In this document: positions 35,066 to 44,974 of the stretch, one piece after another
How positions within the stretch are numbered: position 1 is the stretch's first letter
Layout: the number at the start of each line of letters is the position of its first letter
Source of the DNA: an uncultured Lachnospiraceae bacterium
GTDB taxonomy: Bacteria > Bacillota > Clostridia > Lachnospirales > Lachnospiraceae
Assembly: GCA_947175055.1 (NCBI GenBank)
Contig: CAMWLJ010000013.1
Span: 1 to 49,274, forward strand
DNA: 49,274 bases
Reading direction: 5' to 3'
Made by a program: the position numbers and the translations under genes
Notes under the pieces: generated by a model
The model's database searches: none
What the model saw: only the letters and a program-made list of their open reading frames with translations
Told to the model about the DNA's origin: nothing

Positions 35066-35110
35066 CAAAAGAGGCGAGATGATAAGATTTTTATCATTTT
35101 GCCTCTTTTG
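35066..35110. terminator. Long hairpin terminator after the TetR gene
   Basis: CAAAAGAGGC (35066-35075) pairs with GCCTCTTTTG (35101-35110). The stem continues inward through 35085 and 35091 with two G-T wobbles, giving about 20 bp and a 5-nt loop. T-rich sequence occurs within the 3' arm and shortly after. Confidence 0.75.
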
Positions 35111-35141
35111 TAAGTTGGAAATTTTTCTGCTGCTGCGTATC

Positions 35142-35162
35142 ATGTTACCCATAAAGTGACAT
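35142..35162. promoter_or_regulatory. Candidate TetR operator upstream of the oleate hydratase gene
   Basis: ATGTTAC (35142-35148) and GTGACAT (35156-35162) are inverted copies with one mismatch, spaced by 7 bp. A further GTGACA half-site lies about 15 bp downstream. Position between the regulator and the target gene suggests binding by the TetR protein. Confidence 0.5.
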
Positions 35163-35223
35163 CAAAGAAGAGTGACAGAACCTCTAAAGCAATGACAGAT
35201 TATGAGAAAGGCGGTATGAGATC

Positions 35224-37233
35224 ATGGCAAAAAAGACAGGATTAGGTTTAGGTGTTGCAGCGGTGGCAGCAGGAGCAGGGGCAGTCGCGTATGCGGCGCA
35301 CAATCATGAAAAGAGGAGGCGGGAAGGAGGAGAGCAGACGAGGAGCGGTTTCGGTAAAAGCTATGACAAAAGCTATGTGACGGCGACCCAGGAATACCGC
35401 AATACGGAGTTGGGGAAAGATGCCAGGAACAGCAAGGGCATCTATTACAGTAACGGTAACTATGAGGCCTTCGCAAAGCCAAAGAAACCGGAAGGCGTGG
35501 ATGAGAAGAACGCCTATATCGTGGGCAGTGGCTTGGCTTCCCTGGCGGCGGCCTGCTTCCTGGTAAGGGACGGACAGATGCCGGGCAGCCACATCCATAT
35601 TCTGGAAGCGATGGATATCGCGGGAGGCGCCTGCGACGGAATCTATGATTCCACAAGAGGCTATATCATGCGGGGCGGCCGGGAGATGGAGAACCACTTT
35701 GAATGCCTGTGGGATTTATTCCGCAGCATTCCTTCCATTGAGACGCCGGACGTATCTGTTCTTGATGAATATTATTGGCTCAACAAAGAAGACCCGAATT
35801 ATTCGCTGTGCCGCGCTACCGTAAACCGTGGCGAGGATGCACACACGGACGGCAAGTTTAACCTCAGCCAGAAAGGCTGCATGGAGATCATGAAGCTCTT
35901 TATGACAAAGGATGAGGATCTGTATGATAAGACTATTGAGGATGTCTTTGATGAGGAAGTGTTTGGCTCCACCTTCTGGCTGTACTGGCGGACTATGTTT
36001 GCCTTTGAGAACTGGCACAGTGCGCTGGAGATGAAGCTCTATTTCCAGAGATTTATTCACCATATTGCGGGACTGCCTGACTTCAGTGCTTTGAAATTTA
36101 CGAAATATAATCAGTATGAATCACTGATCCTGCCCATGCAGAAGTACTTGGAGGCTGCCGGTGTGGAGTTTTGTTTTAACACGGAAGTTACGAATGTGAT
36201 CTTCGAGATCAAAGAGGGTAAGAAGGTGGCAAAAGCCATTGAGTGTCGGGTAAAAGGGGTAGAGGAAGGTATTACGCTCACAGAGAATGACCTGGTGTTT
36301 GTGACCAATGGCAGCTGCACCGAAGGTACGGTGTACGGCGACCAGAATCATGCACCAAATGGTGATGCGGAAGTGCGGACCAGCGGATGCTGGAGCCTCT
36401 GGAAGAATATTGCCAGACAAGATGCCGCTTTCGGACATCCGGAGAAGTTTTGCTCGGATGTTGCGAAGACCAACTGGGAATCAGCTACAGTTACCACACT
36501 GGATGATAAGATCCTGCCCTATATCACTAATATTTGTAAGCGTGACCCGAGAAGCGGCAGGGTTGTGACCGGCGGTATCGTCAGCTGCAAAGATTCCTCC
36601 TGGCTGCTCAGTTGGACCATCAACAGGCAGGGACAGTTCAAGCAACAGGATAAAGAACAGGTATGCGTATGGGTTTATGGGCTGTTTACGGATGTGCCCG
36701 GCGATTACGTGAAAAAGCCGATGAAGGAATGTACCGGTAAAGAGATCACGCAGGAGTGGCTGTATCACCTGGGCGTGCCGGAGGAGGAGATCGAGGAACT
36801 GGCAGAACACAGTGCTGTATGTGTACCTACGATGATGCCTTATATCACGGCGTTCTTCATGCCCAGGACAAAGGGAGACCGACCGGATGTGATCCCCGAC
36901 GGCTGTGTGAACTTCGCGTTCCTGGGGCAGTTCGCAGAGACTCCCAGAGATACGGTCTTCACGACCGAGTATTCCGTGCGGACAGCAATGGAGGCTGTCT
37001 ATGGACTGCTGGGTGTGGACAGAGGCGTGCCGGAAGTTTGGGGCAGTGTGTATGACATTCGGGAACTGCTTGGCAGCAGTGTGAAGTTGATGGACGGGAA
37101 GTCTCCGTTAGAGATCAGCCTGCCGGGACCACTGAACGCACTGAAGAAGCCTCTGCTCCGTGTGGTCAAAGGAACAGTGGTGGAGAAAGTATTGCGGGAT
37201 CAGGGTGTGATCAAGGAGGGGATGCTGCCGTAA
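35224..37233 (+). CDS. Oleate hydratase (MCRA family) with N-terminal membrane anchor
   Basis: This 669-residue FAD enzyme adds water to the cis-9 double bond of unsaturated fatty acids, giving 10-hydroxy fatty acids. The nucleotide-binding motif is AYIVGSGLASLAAACFLVRD (about residues 97-116), followed by the acidic ribose contact in HILEAMDIAGGACDG. RGGREMENHFECLWDLFRSI is a family hallmark. The C-terminal part (FAFLGQFAETPRDTVFTTEY) closes the FAD site. Residues about 6-27 form an Ala/Gly-rich hydrophobic helix followed by HEKRRRE and a charged linker of about 65 residues, which the usual hydratases of about 550-590 residues lack. The enzyme is thus probably membrane-tethered. AAAGGCGG precedes the start. 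Confidence 0.92.
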   Translation: MAKKTGLGLGVAAVAAGAGAVAYAAHNHEKRRREGGEQTRSGFGKSYDKSYVTATQEYRNTELGKDARNSKGIYYSNGNYEAFAKPKKPEGVDEKNAYIVGSGLASLAAACFLVRDGQMPGSHIHILEAMDIAGGACDGIYDSTRGYIMRGGREMENHFECLWDLFRSIPSIETPDVSVLDEYYWLNKEDPNYSLCRATVNRGEDAHTDGKFNLSQKGCMEIMKLFMTKDEDLYDKTIEDVFDEEVFGSTFWLYWRTMFAFENWHSALEMKLYFQRFIHHIAGLPDFSALKFTKYNQYESLILPMQKYLEAAGVEFCFNTEVTNVIFEIKEGKKVAKAIECRVKGVEEGITLTENDLVFVTNGSCTEGTVYGDQNHAPNGDAEVRTSGCWSLWKNIARQDAAFGHPEKFCSDVAKTNWESATVTTLDDKILPYITNICKRDPRSGRVVTGGIVSCKDSSWLLSWTINRQGQFKQQDKEQVCVWVYGLFTDVPGDYVKKPMKECTGKEITQEWLYHLGVPEEEIEELAEHSAVCVPTMMPYITAFFMPRTKGDRPDVIPDGCVNFAFLGQFAETPRDTVFTTEYSVRTAMEAVYGLLGVDRGVPEVWGSVYDIRELLGSSVKLMDGKSPLEISLPGPLNALKKPLLRVVKGTVVEKVLRDQGVIKEGMLP

Positions 37234-37308
37234 GAAGAACATTCCGCGCAGAAAAACTCGCCTGTTATTGGGGTTGAGATTTGGCGAAGCTTGTCTTCAG
37301 ATTTTGTG

Positions 37309-37325
37309 TCGCTGCGAAGCAGCGA
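37309..37325 (+). other. Short hairpin upstream of the ferritin-like gene
   Basis: TCGCTGC (37309-37315), GAA, and GCAGCGA (37319-37325) form a 7-bp stem. It is followed by ATATGGAGGTTAGCGTG, which looks like a displaced ribosome binding region 90 bases before the true start at 37415. Confidence 0.5.
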
Positions 37326-37414
37326 TATGGAGGTTAGCGTGTCATTGACGTACACCTTGTTTGAAAGCTTCCATAGTATATTAGTAGAGCGAAGCAGGAA
37401 AGTAGGAGAAGACT

Positions 37415-37951
37415 ATGGAAGCAAGAGGAAAAATGTTACAGAATGACTGCAGTTTCAGCGGCATCTCGCCGCTGATGCTGCCATTCCCATACCCGCCGCT
37501 CAGGGTACAGGAGCAGAATCCGTTCTATGCCAAACTGCTGACAGTGGATTACTGCGGCGCCGTATCGGAGCTGACGGCTATTACCCAGTATATCCATGGA
37601 GAAAGCTGCACGTGCTGTGAATATTGCACGGAGGCCAGGACGCTGTTAGGCATCGCCATGGCGGAGATGATCCACTTGCAGAAGCTTGGTGAGATGATCA
37701 TGCTGCTGGGTGGAACGATTGATTACTCCATTTCCACACGAAACGGCAAACCGCAGCAATGGACGCCCTCTTACGTGGAATTTGCAGGAAACCTGCAGGG
37801 TATCATTTCGACAAATATAGAAGCCGAGAAGGCGGCCATCAGCCAGTATGAACAGCATATGAAGATGATCGAGGATGGATGCGTGAGGGCGGTGCTGGCG
37901 CGGATCGTGCAGGATGAGGAGTATCATATCATGCTGCTGCGGATGATGTGA
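37415..37951 (+). CDS. Ferritin-like diiron-domain protein
   Basis: This is a 178-residue protein with the four-helix ferritin-like pattern: SELTAITQYIHG, AMAEMIHLQKLGEMI, EAEKAAISQYEQHM and DEEYHIMLL supply two Glu and two Glu-x-x-His type ligands expected for a dinuclear iron or manganese site. CTCCEYC between helices one and two is unusual and could bind a further metal. The nearest families are manganese catalase-like and rubrerythrin-like proteins, but the rubredoxin domain is absent. It is 181 bp after the oleate hydratase gene; a role against peroxide or oxygen is an inference from the fold only. Confidence 0.7.
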   Translation: MEARGKMLQNDCSFSGISPLMLPFPYPPLRVQEQNPFYAKLLTVDYCGAVSELTAITQYIHGESCTCCEYCTEARTLLGIAMAEMIHLQKLGEMIMLLGGTIDYSISTRNGKPQQWTPSYVEFAGNLQGIISTNIEAEKAAISQYEQHMKMIEDGCVRAVLARIVQDEEYHIMLLRMM

Positions 37952-38103
37952 TAATTTCCGATCGGCAATTTGAGTCAAAGCTTCAAATCAAATATGTTTT
38001 GATCGCAGTAAACTGTTGTGACATAGAGGAACAGTATGATCAGGCAGCCGGATCTGCGCTGATTGTACCGGCTGATACAACAGTAAAGTGACAGAAGGCA
38101 AAA

Positions 38104-38132
38104 GGTAAAAGTGGTTTCACTTTTGCCTTTTT
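38104..38132 (+). terminator. Terminator after the ferritin-like gene
   Basis: GGTAAAAGTG (38104-38113) pairs with CACTTTTGCC (38118-38127), with one G-T wobble and a 4-nt loop, and is followed by TTTTT. An alternative outer pairing of AAGGCAAAAG with CTTTTGCCTT is possible. A TACAAT box (38137-38142) directly after could be the -10 of the next gene. The remaining 37952-38292 has a TGACATC/GATGTCA stem but no gene. Confidence 0.78.
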
Positions 38133-38292
38133 GTGTTACAATAGGATTACCGTGGAGGATTGACCTCAAGGATTCGTGAGACGGACGGAACTATCTGCTT
38201 ATGATGCAGGGTAATAGATGTTCCGGCTGAAAATGACATCATGTGGGACGGATGTCACTGAGGGTAATCACGATAGATAGAAAGGAACAGGC

Positions 38293-39509
38293 ATGACGAG
38301 AACGGTCGGAATTGGGATACAGAATTTTGGCAAAATCATAGAGAATGATTATTTTTATATAGATAAGACATCCTTTATCAAGGAATGGTGGGAAAACGGT
38401 GACGAAGTGACACTGATCGCCAGGCCGCGGCGGTTTGGTAAGACACTGACGATGAGTATGACGGAGCAGTTTTTTTCCATAAAATATGCCAGCAGAGGAG
38501 ATCTGTTTGAAGGCCTTTCCATTTGGAGGGAGAAAGAATACCGCGCACTGCAGGGGACATATCCGGTCATCAGCCTTTCCTTCGCGAATGTGAAAGAAAG
38601 AGACTATACCGGAACAAGAAAGAAGATATGTCAGATGTTGACGGATCTGTATACGGACAGCGCTTTTCTGCTCGACAGCGGCGTGCTGCAGGAGGGAGAT
38701 AAAGATTTCTGGAGACGTGTTTCCGTAGATATGGATGATGTGGAGGCGTCTTTGGCAATCCATCATCTTGCGAAATACTTGAGCCTGTACTATGGAAAAA
38801 AGGTGATCATCCTGCTGGACGAATATGACACGCCGATGCAGGAGGCGTATGTAAATGGATACTGGGAGGAATTGCTGGCGTTTATCAGGAGTTTGTTTTC
38901 TCGGATCTGAACAATCTTGAGGTGGTGACCACGACATCTTGTAAATATGAAACCGCATTTGGCTTTACGGAAGAAGAAATGACCGCGGCTTTGGACGAGT
39001 ATGGGCTTGCCACGAAACGCGAAGTGAAAAGCTGGTATGATGGGTTTGTGTTCGGGAACAAAAGTGATATTTATAATCCGTGGTCGATCTTGAACTATCT
39101 TGACAAACAGACCCTGCAGGCCTACTGGGCAAATACCAGTTCCAACAGCCTTGTCGGGAAGTTGATCCGGGAGGGCGGAAGGACTGTGAAAGAATCTTTT
39201 GAGAATCTGCTGGCAGGAGGACACCTGTTTGCACCGATTGATGAGCAGATTGCTTATGACCAATTGGATAGCAATGAGAACGCAATCTGGAGTTTCCTTG
39301 TGGCGAGCGGCTATTTGAAAGTGGTGAGTTATGAGAAATACGAAACGGATCGTATCATAAAGGAGCCAAGGTATGAATTGTCATTGACAAATTATGAAGT
39401 GAAGCTTATGTTTAGGAATATGGTATCCGGATGGTTCTCCAGGAATCTGTCTGACTATAACGACTTTGTAAAGGCTCTTCTTTCCGGAGATGTGGATGCC
39501 ATGAACTAG
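38293..39509 (+). pseudogene. AAA-ATPase-like/DUF1703 protein gene, broken by an internal deletion and C-terminal loss
   Basis: The first part (38293-38910) reads IGIQNFGKIIENDYFYIDKT and ARPRRFGKTLTMSM (a degenerate P loop), then VIILLDEYDTPMQEAYVNGY, and ends SLFSRI. The second part continues in another frame from about 38898 (VFSDLNNLEVVTTTSCKYET) to DVDAMN at 39509. In intact members about 25 residues lie between AFIRSLF and the FSDLNNL-like segment, so an out-of-frame deletion removed them. The C-terminal PD-(D/E)XK nuclease-like domain of about 170 residues is also absent. Such multi-copy genes are common in Lachnospiraceae. The function is not established and this copy is surely inactive as a full protein. 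Confidence 0.88.
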
Positions 39510-39562
39510 AATTCTTTACGTGGAAATGACCGGAGGAAAGGTGATGTGGGAGGGAATTTTAT

Positions 39563-40918
39563 ATGCGTAAATTTCATAAACAACAAATATTAGAAGTAAT
39601 CGGGAGCCTGCATACAATCCATCGACATTGTAAAGACCAGCTTTCCCGAAAAGCATATTCGGTAGTACAGAATCTTCTGACAGATTGTCAGGATGCTGCC
39701 ATAAAGATTGGAGAATTGATTGAACAGTTAGAAGGCGAAGGTACTGAGGCGGTTACTCGTCTGGAACAGTACTGCGAACGGCTTTATCAGGTTAATCTGC
39801 AAATAGAAGAAATTTTACCGCACAAAGCTTATAAATATCTGGAAGAGATATTGCTTAAAGCAGAAAACGCGGTCAGTCATATGCCAGTCAGAAAAGAAGT
39901 AGTTTTTATGCCTTATAAGGCGAGTATGTGGGATTCGTTGGAGAGCGTTTATTTGGCGGCAAGAGAAGATGAGGATTGTGATGCTTATGTGATACCGATT
40001 CCCTATTATGATAAAATGTCGGGCGACAGTCTGGGGGAACTGCATTATGAAGGAAATGAGTACCCTGCGGATATTGAGATCACTTATTATGAAGATTACA
40101 ATTTGGAAGAAAGACGGCCGGATGCTATTTATATTCACAATCCATATGACAGATGCAATATTGTGACCTGTGTGCCAGAGCGATATTTTTGCAGTAATCT
40201 GAAGAAGCATACGGATTGTCTGGTATATATTCCATATTTTATTCTGGATGAGATCGAGCCGGATAACCAGGCCGTTATCGACAATATGAAGCATTTTTGC
40301 TTTCTGCCGGGGACAATTTGGGCAGATAAAGTAATCGTACAGTCTGAGAAGATGCGTCAGATCTATATCAATGAGTACATTAAGGCGGCAAAGGAAATGG
40401 GGCTGACAGGGGAACATACGGACAGGAAAAGACTGGAACAGAAGATATTGGGGCTGGGTTCTCCGAAACTGGATAAAGTACACAATACCAGGCGGGAAAG
40501 CCTGGATATACCGGAGTCATGGCGGAAGGTTATTGAGAGGCCGGACGGCACTTGGAAGAAGATAATTTTTTATAATACGAGCATTGGGGCGCTTTTGAAA
40601 AATGAAGAAAAAATGCTGGAAAAGATGAAGGCAGTTTTTCAGATATTTAAATATCAACAAGAAGAAGTAGTTCTTTTATGGCGGCCGCATCCTTTACTGG
40701 AAAATACTATAAATTCCATGAAACCACAGATGCAGGAAGCATACGGGAAACTTGTGCGCGCATACAGGGAAGAAGGCTGGGGAATTTATGATGACACTGC
40801 AGATCTGGACAGAGCTGTTGTGCTGAGCGACGCTTACTACGGGGATACCAGCAGCGTTGTACAAGTCTACCAGGAGACTGGGAAGCCGGTGATGATACAG
40901 AATGTTGAGATTGTGTGA
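39563..40918 (+). CDS. Putative GT-B-fold protein, CDP-glycerol glycerophosphotransferase-like
   Basis: This is a 451-residue cytosolic protein. The first 110 residues are helical and charged. Then VVFMPYKASMWDSLESVYLA and VYIPYFILDEI suggest a Rossmann-type N-domain. The C-domain has KKIIFYNTSIGALLKNEE, VVLLWRPHPLLENTI and SDAYYGDTSSVVQVYQETGK, in the order of nucleotide-binding motifs of teichoic-acid glycerophosphotransferases and related GT-B enzymes. Identification rests on motif order only. ATG 39563 follows GGAGGGA. The gene is more AT-rich than those before 37 kb and stands alone between a pseudogene and the sulfate genes, so a surface-polymer role is tentative. Confidence 0.45.
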   Translation: MRKFHKQQILEVIGSLHTIHRHCKDQLSRKAYSVVQNLLTDCQDAAIKIGELIEQLEGEGTEAVTRLEQYCERLYQVNLQIEEILPHKAYKYLEEILLKAENAVSHMPVRKEVVFMPYKASMWDSLESVYLAAREDEDCDAYVIPIPYYDKMSGDSLGELHYEGNEYPADIEITYYEDYNLEERRPDAIYIHNPYDRCNIVTCVPERYFCSNLKKHTDCLVYIPYFILDEIEPDNQAVIDNMKHFCFLPGTIWADKVIVQSEKMRQIYINEYIKAAKEMGLTGEHTDRKRLEQKILGLGSPKLDKVHNTRRESLDIPESWRKVIERPDGTWKKIIFYNTSIGALLKNEEKMLEKMKAVFQIFKYQQEEVVLLWRPHPLLENTINSMKPQMQEAYGKLVRAYREEGWGIYDDTADLDRAVVLSDAYYGDTSSVVQVYQETGKPVMIQNVEIV

Positions 40919-41084
40919 AGATGCTGTAAATGGTGTGACTAAAGGGATATGCTATATTCGTCGATATATTATTGGAGTATTTAGAATTATGACTATTTAG
41001 GATAAATAAAATGCTATTTATTCTATTTTGTGGGAAATTGCTTTAGACTTATGAAGCAGTTAGTGAAAGGGGCTAACCGGAAGT

Positions 41085-41984
41085 ATGAGAGAGTTGACTC
41101 ATTTGGAACAATTGGAAGCGGAAGCAATCTATATTATGAGGGAAGTGGCAGCCGAATGTGAGAAGCCGGTGATGCTCTATTCAATTGGCAAGGACAGTTC
41201 GGTCATGCTGCACTTGGCGCTTAAAGCTTTTTATCCGGAGAAGCCGCCGTTTCCTTTTTTGCATATTGATACTACCTGGAAATTTCAGGAGATGATTGCC
41301 TTTCGTGATCATACGGCTAAGAGGCTTGGAATAGAAATGCTGGTATATACCAATAAAGAAGGGGTGAGAGACGGGATTAATCCCTTTGACCATGGATCTG
41401 CCTATACAGATATCATGAAGACACAGGCGCTGAAACAAGCTCTGGATCAGTATGGGTTTACGGCTGCATTTGGCGGTGGAAGGCGGGATGAGGAGAAATC
41501 CCGGGCGAAAGAGAGGATTTTCTCTTTCCGGAATGCGCAGCACGCATGGGATCCAAAGAACCAGAGACCAGAGATGTGGAAACTTTATAATACGAAGATC
41601 AGAAAGGGCGAATCTATCCGGATTTTCCCGCTATCAAACTGGACGGAAAAGGATATCTGGCAGTATATCCGTCAGGAGATGATAGAAATCGTGCCGCTTT
41701 ACTATGCGAAAGAAAGACCGGTGGTATATCGGGACGGCAATATTATCATGGTAGATGATGACAGGATGCAACTTGGACATGATGAGAAAGTGGAGTGGAA
41801 GAAGGTGCGTTTCCGGACATTGGGGTGCTATCCTCTGACTGGCGGCGTGGAGTCCGAGGCGGATACACTGGATGCGATCATCGAGGAGACGCTACAGGCG
41901 ATTACCTCAGAGCGTACCAGCAGAGTGATTGATCACGAGGCGGCCGGAAGTATGGAAAGACGCAAGAGAGAGGGATATTTCTAA
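41085..41984 (+). CDS. cysD: Sulfate adenylyltransferase subunit 2
   Basis: This 299-residue PP-loop enzyme makes adenosine phosphosulfate from ATP and sulfate with Cys[21 protein letters not shown] is the family opening; the PP-loop is [34 protein letters not shown] and WNLYNTKI-like [20 protein letters not shown] follow, then the end RRKREGYF. Length is normal (about 300). It abuts cysNC with no gap (stop 41982-41984, start 41985). The 166 bp upstream are AT-rich, with an imperfect AAATAAAAT/ATTTATT-like dyad but no promoter I can fix. Confidence 0.95.
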   Translation: MRELTHLEQLEAEAIYIMREVAAECEKPVMLYSIGKDSSVMLHLALKAFYPEKPPFPFLHIDTTWKFQEMIAFRDHTAKRLGIEMLVYTNKEGVRDGINPFDHGSAYTDIMKTQALKQALDQYGFTAAFGGGRRDEEKSRAKERIFSFRNAQHAWDPKNQRPEMWKLYNTKIRKGESIRIFPLSNWTEKDIWQYIRQEMIEIVPLYYAKERPVVYRDGNIIMVDDDRMQLGHDEKVEWKKVRFRTLGCYPLTGGVESEADTLDAIIEETLQAITSERTSRVIDHEAAGSMERRKREGYF

Positions 41985-43811
41985 ATGAAGAGCTTGTTGA
42001 AATTTATCACCTGCGGTAGTGTGGACGACGGGAAATCTACCTTGATCGGACATATGCTGTATGATGCAAAACTAATATTTGCGGATCAAGAGAAAGCGCT
42101 GGAACTGGACAGTAAGATTGGGAGTCGGGAAGGAAAAATCGATTATTCACTGCTGCTGGACGGATTGATGGCCGAACGGGAACAGGGAATTACGATCGAC
42201 GTGGCATATCGGTATTTTACTACGGAGAAGAGAAGCTTTATCGTTGCGGATACGCCGGGACATGAGGAATACACAAGGAATATGGCGGTGGGTGCTTCTT
42301 TTGCCGATGTAGCGGTAATTCTTATCGATGCGACGCAGGGGATGCTGATCCAGACGAGAAGACATATCCGAATCTGTTCTCTGATGGGAATCCGGCATTT
42401 TGTTTTTGCAATCAATAAGATGGATTTGGTACATTACGACAAGGGCATTTATAACAAGATCGCAAAGGAAGTCAAGCGGTTTGTAAATGAATTTGAGATT
42501 GCAAGCATACAGATGATACCGGTATCCGCTACAGAAGGGGATAATATTACAGGCAGTTCCTCTGCGATGCCGTGGTATCATGGGACGACTTTGCTGACTT
42601 ATCTGGAAAATATAGAGATAACAGGGCTGAATACTGAGGATGGGTTTGTGATGGCGATCCAGAGAGTCAGCAGGCCTAACCATAGATTCCGAGGATTTCA
42701 GGGACAGATTAGCGCTGGAGAAGTTTGCGTCGGCGACGAGATTACCGTGTTGCCAAGTCATGAACATGCTAAAGTGGCAGAGATCTACGTAACGGATCAA
42801 AAGGAGGAATCCGCGCAGGCCGGACAGCCGGTGACAATCCAGCTGGATCGGGAGATTGACATCTCCAGGGGCTGTGTTATTTGCAAGAGTGGATCCATTA
42901 AGGCTGCGAATCTGCTTACAGCGAAAATGCTATGGATGGATGATGAGAGTCTGGTGCCAGGCAGAAATTATTGGATTAAACTAGGAACCAGACTGCTTCC
43001 AGCATCCGTGATGGACATTAAATACAGGATTGACGTTAACAGTGGAGATCAGCTTCCGGCCGAGCAGCTGTATAAGAATGAGCTGGCTGTATGCGATATC
43101 ATGCTGTCGGAGAAGTGTGTGGTTGATGCCTTTGAGAACAGTAAGGATTTGGGAAGTTTTATCTTTGTCAACAGAGTGACGAACATGACCTCTGCCTGCG
43201 GAACGGTTGAACATACACTGCGCCGTTCCGATAATCTGGTATGGCAGGAGACAGACATTACGAAACAGATTCGCGCGGAACAAAAGAATCAGGCTACGAA
43301 AACCATATGGTTCACTGGATTGTCCGGTTCAGGAAAATCCACGCTTGCCAATGCCCTGGAGAAGAGACTGGTGGCTATGGGTAAGCATACGATGCTGCTA
43401 GACGGTGATAATATCCGAATGGGATTAAATAGAAATCTCGGGTTTACGGAGGTAGACAGGGTGGAAAACATCAGAAGGATTGCGGAAGTGGCAAAACTGA
43501 TGAATGATGCGGGACTAATCGTGCTAACGGCTTTTATTTCTCCGTATCGGAAGGACAGGGAGAACGCAAGGGATATCATAGGGGAAGATTTCTTTGAGGT
43601 ATATGTCAGCACACCGCTGGCAGAGTGTGAAAGACGGGATGTCAAAGGACTGTATAAGAAGGCGAGAAAGGGAGAAATCCCTAATTTTACCGGAATTTCC
43701 AGTCCATATGAAGCGCCGTTAGCACCGGATCTGGTGATTGATACGCAAAAGATGGATTTGGAAGAAGCGGTCACTCTTATGATCGAAAAGTTGGATATGG
43801 TGGATAGCTGA
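41985..43811 (+). CDS. cysNC: Fused sulfate adenylyltransferase subunit 1 and APS kinase
   Basis: This is a 608-residue bifunctional protein of the NodQ type. The GTPase half (about 1-430) has G1 GSVDDGKSTLIGHML, G3 DTPGHEEY, and the Asn-Lys-x-Asp motif NKMD, and activates sulfate together with CysD. The APS kinase half (about 437-608) has the P loop GLSGSGKSTLA, LLDGDNIRMGLNRNLGFTE and the FTGISSPYEAP loop, and phosphorylates APS to PAPS. The fused form couples both steps. It is directly followed by sulfate transport genes. No PAPS or APS reductase gene is in the window. Confidence 0.94.
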   Translation: MKSLLKFITCGSVDDGKSTLIGHMLYDAKLIFADQEKALELDSKIGSREGKIDYSLLLDGLMAEREQGITIDVAYRYFTTEKRSFIVADTPGHEEYTRNMAVGASFADVAVILIDATQGMLIQTRRHIRICSLMGIRHFVFAINKMDLVHYDKGIYNKIAKEVKRFVNEFEIASIQMIPVSATEGDNITGSSSAMPWYHGTTLLTYLENIEITGLNTEDGFVMAIQRVSRPNHRFRGFQGQISAGEVCVGDEITVLPSHEHAKVAEIYVTDQKEESAQAGQPVTIQLDREIDISRGCVICKSGSIKAANLLTAKMLWMDDESLVPGRNYWIKLGTRLLPASVMDIKYRIDVNSGDQLPAEQLYKNELAVCDIMLSEKCVVDAFENSKDLGSFIFVNRVTNMTSACGTVEHTLRRSDNLVWQETDITKQIRAEQKNQATKTIWFTGLSGSGKSTLANALEKRLVAMGKHTMLLDGDNIRMGLNRNLGFTEVDRVENIRRIAEVAKLMNDAGLIVLTAFISPYRKDRENARDIIGEDFFEVYVSTPLAECERRDVKGLYKKARKGEIPNFTGISSPYEAPLAPDLVIDTQKMDLEEAVTLMIEKLDMVDS

Positions 43812-43892
43812 TGCAATCAATGCTGGGGTACGAGGTGTAGCTTTTCTTAAGACTGCATAATGTTATAAGACAAAGTAAGGATAATAAGCGGA

Positions 43893-44948
43893 ATGAGACA
43901 GAAAAAAGTGAATTTATGTAGTAAGATCCTAGTAGTTTTGATTGTAGGTTTCATGATTACACTGACAGGGTGCGGCGGCAATGAGAGAGTAGCCTCGGGC
44001 GGCGGTGACGGTAATGCTGAGCTAGTGGAACTTCTAAATGTTTCTTACGATCCGACCCGTGAGTTTTATGCGACATATAATAAAATGTTTAGCGAATACT
44101 GGAAGGAGAAGAGCGGGCAGGGAATCAGTGTAACACAGTCTCACGGCGGATCCGGTTCTCAGGCTAGATCGGTGATTGAGGGAAATGAGGCCGATGTGGT
44201 AACACTGGCGTTGGCTCATGATGTGACGGCAATCGAAGAAGCGGGGCTGATCGAGAGAGGGTGGATTGGTGAGTTTGACAGTAACAGTGCGCCCTACACA
44301 TCGACAATCGTATTCCTGGTACATAAGGGAAACGAGAAGAATATACAGGACTGGAATGACTTGATCAAGGATGGTGTGGAAGTTATCACGCCGAATCCGA
44401 AGACATCTGGCGGCGCGTGTTGGAATTTTCTCGCGGCGTGGGCGTATCAGCAGAAGCAGGATGGCAATGATGAAGATGTGACCAAGAAGTTCATGAAGAA
44501 GCTTTATCAGAACGTATTGGTGCTGGATTCCGGAGCGAGAGGCGCGACGAACACTTTTGTGGAAAACGGGCAGGGAGATGTGTTGATTGCTTGGGAGAAT
44601 GAGGCTTATCTGGCAATGAAAGAATATCCAGATCAATATGAGATCGTTACGCCTAGTGTCAGTATCTTGGCACAACCTTCGGTAGCGGTTGTTGATAGCA
44701 ATGTAGACGACCATGGGACAAGGGAAGCAGCCGAAGCCTATCTGGAGTATTTGTACAGTGATGAGGCACAGAGGCTGGCAGGGGATAACTATTACCGTCC
44801 GGTTAAAGAGGCAATTCTGAAGGAATATTCAGGACAATTTGATTTGGATATGAATTTGGTTACGATTGATGATTTCGGGGGCTGGGATGAGGCTTATCGG
44901 GTCTACTTTGAAGATGGGGCGATTTTCGATCAGATTTATGAAGAATAG
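43893..44948 (+). CDS. Sulfate ABC transporter substrate-binding lipoprotein
   Basis: This is a 351-residue sulfate-binding protein with a signal helix and lipobox LTGC. Motifs include [60 protein letters not shown] and [20 protein letters not shown], the ligand contacts of the Sbp/CysP family. It is the first gene of the import unit, followed by two permeases and the ATPase. The ribosome binding site is weak (TAAGG). Confidence 0.93.
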   Translation: MRQKKVNLCSKILVVLIVGFMITLTGCGGNERVASGGGDGNAELVELLNVSYDPTREFYATYNKMFSEYWKEKSGQGISVTQSHGGSGSQARSVIEGNEADVVTLALAHDVTAIEEAGLIERGWIGEFDSNSAPYTSTIVFLVHKGNEKNIQDWNDLIKDGVEVITPNPKTSGGACWNFLAAWAYQQKQDGNDEDVTKKFMKKLYQNVLVLDSGARGATNTFVENGQGDVLIAWENEAYLAMKEYPDQYEIVTPSVSILAQPSVAVVDSNVDDHGTREAAEAYLEYLYSDEAQRLAGDNYYRPVKEAILKEYSGQFDLDMNLVTIDDFGGWDEAYRVYFEDGAIFDQIYEE

Positions 44949-44974
44949 CGTCAGAACAGAAGGAGCTGTGATTT

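Noticed and set aside
37327-37446. A 39-codon frame starting ATGGAGGTTAGCGTG before the ferritin-like gene
   Set aside because: It overlaps the real start in another frame, and has no recognisable content; the GGAGG inside it more likely reflects a displaced leader element.
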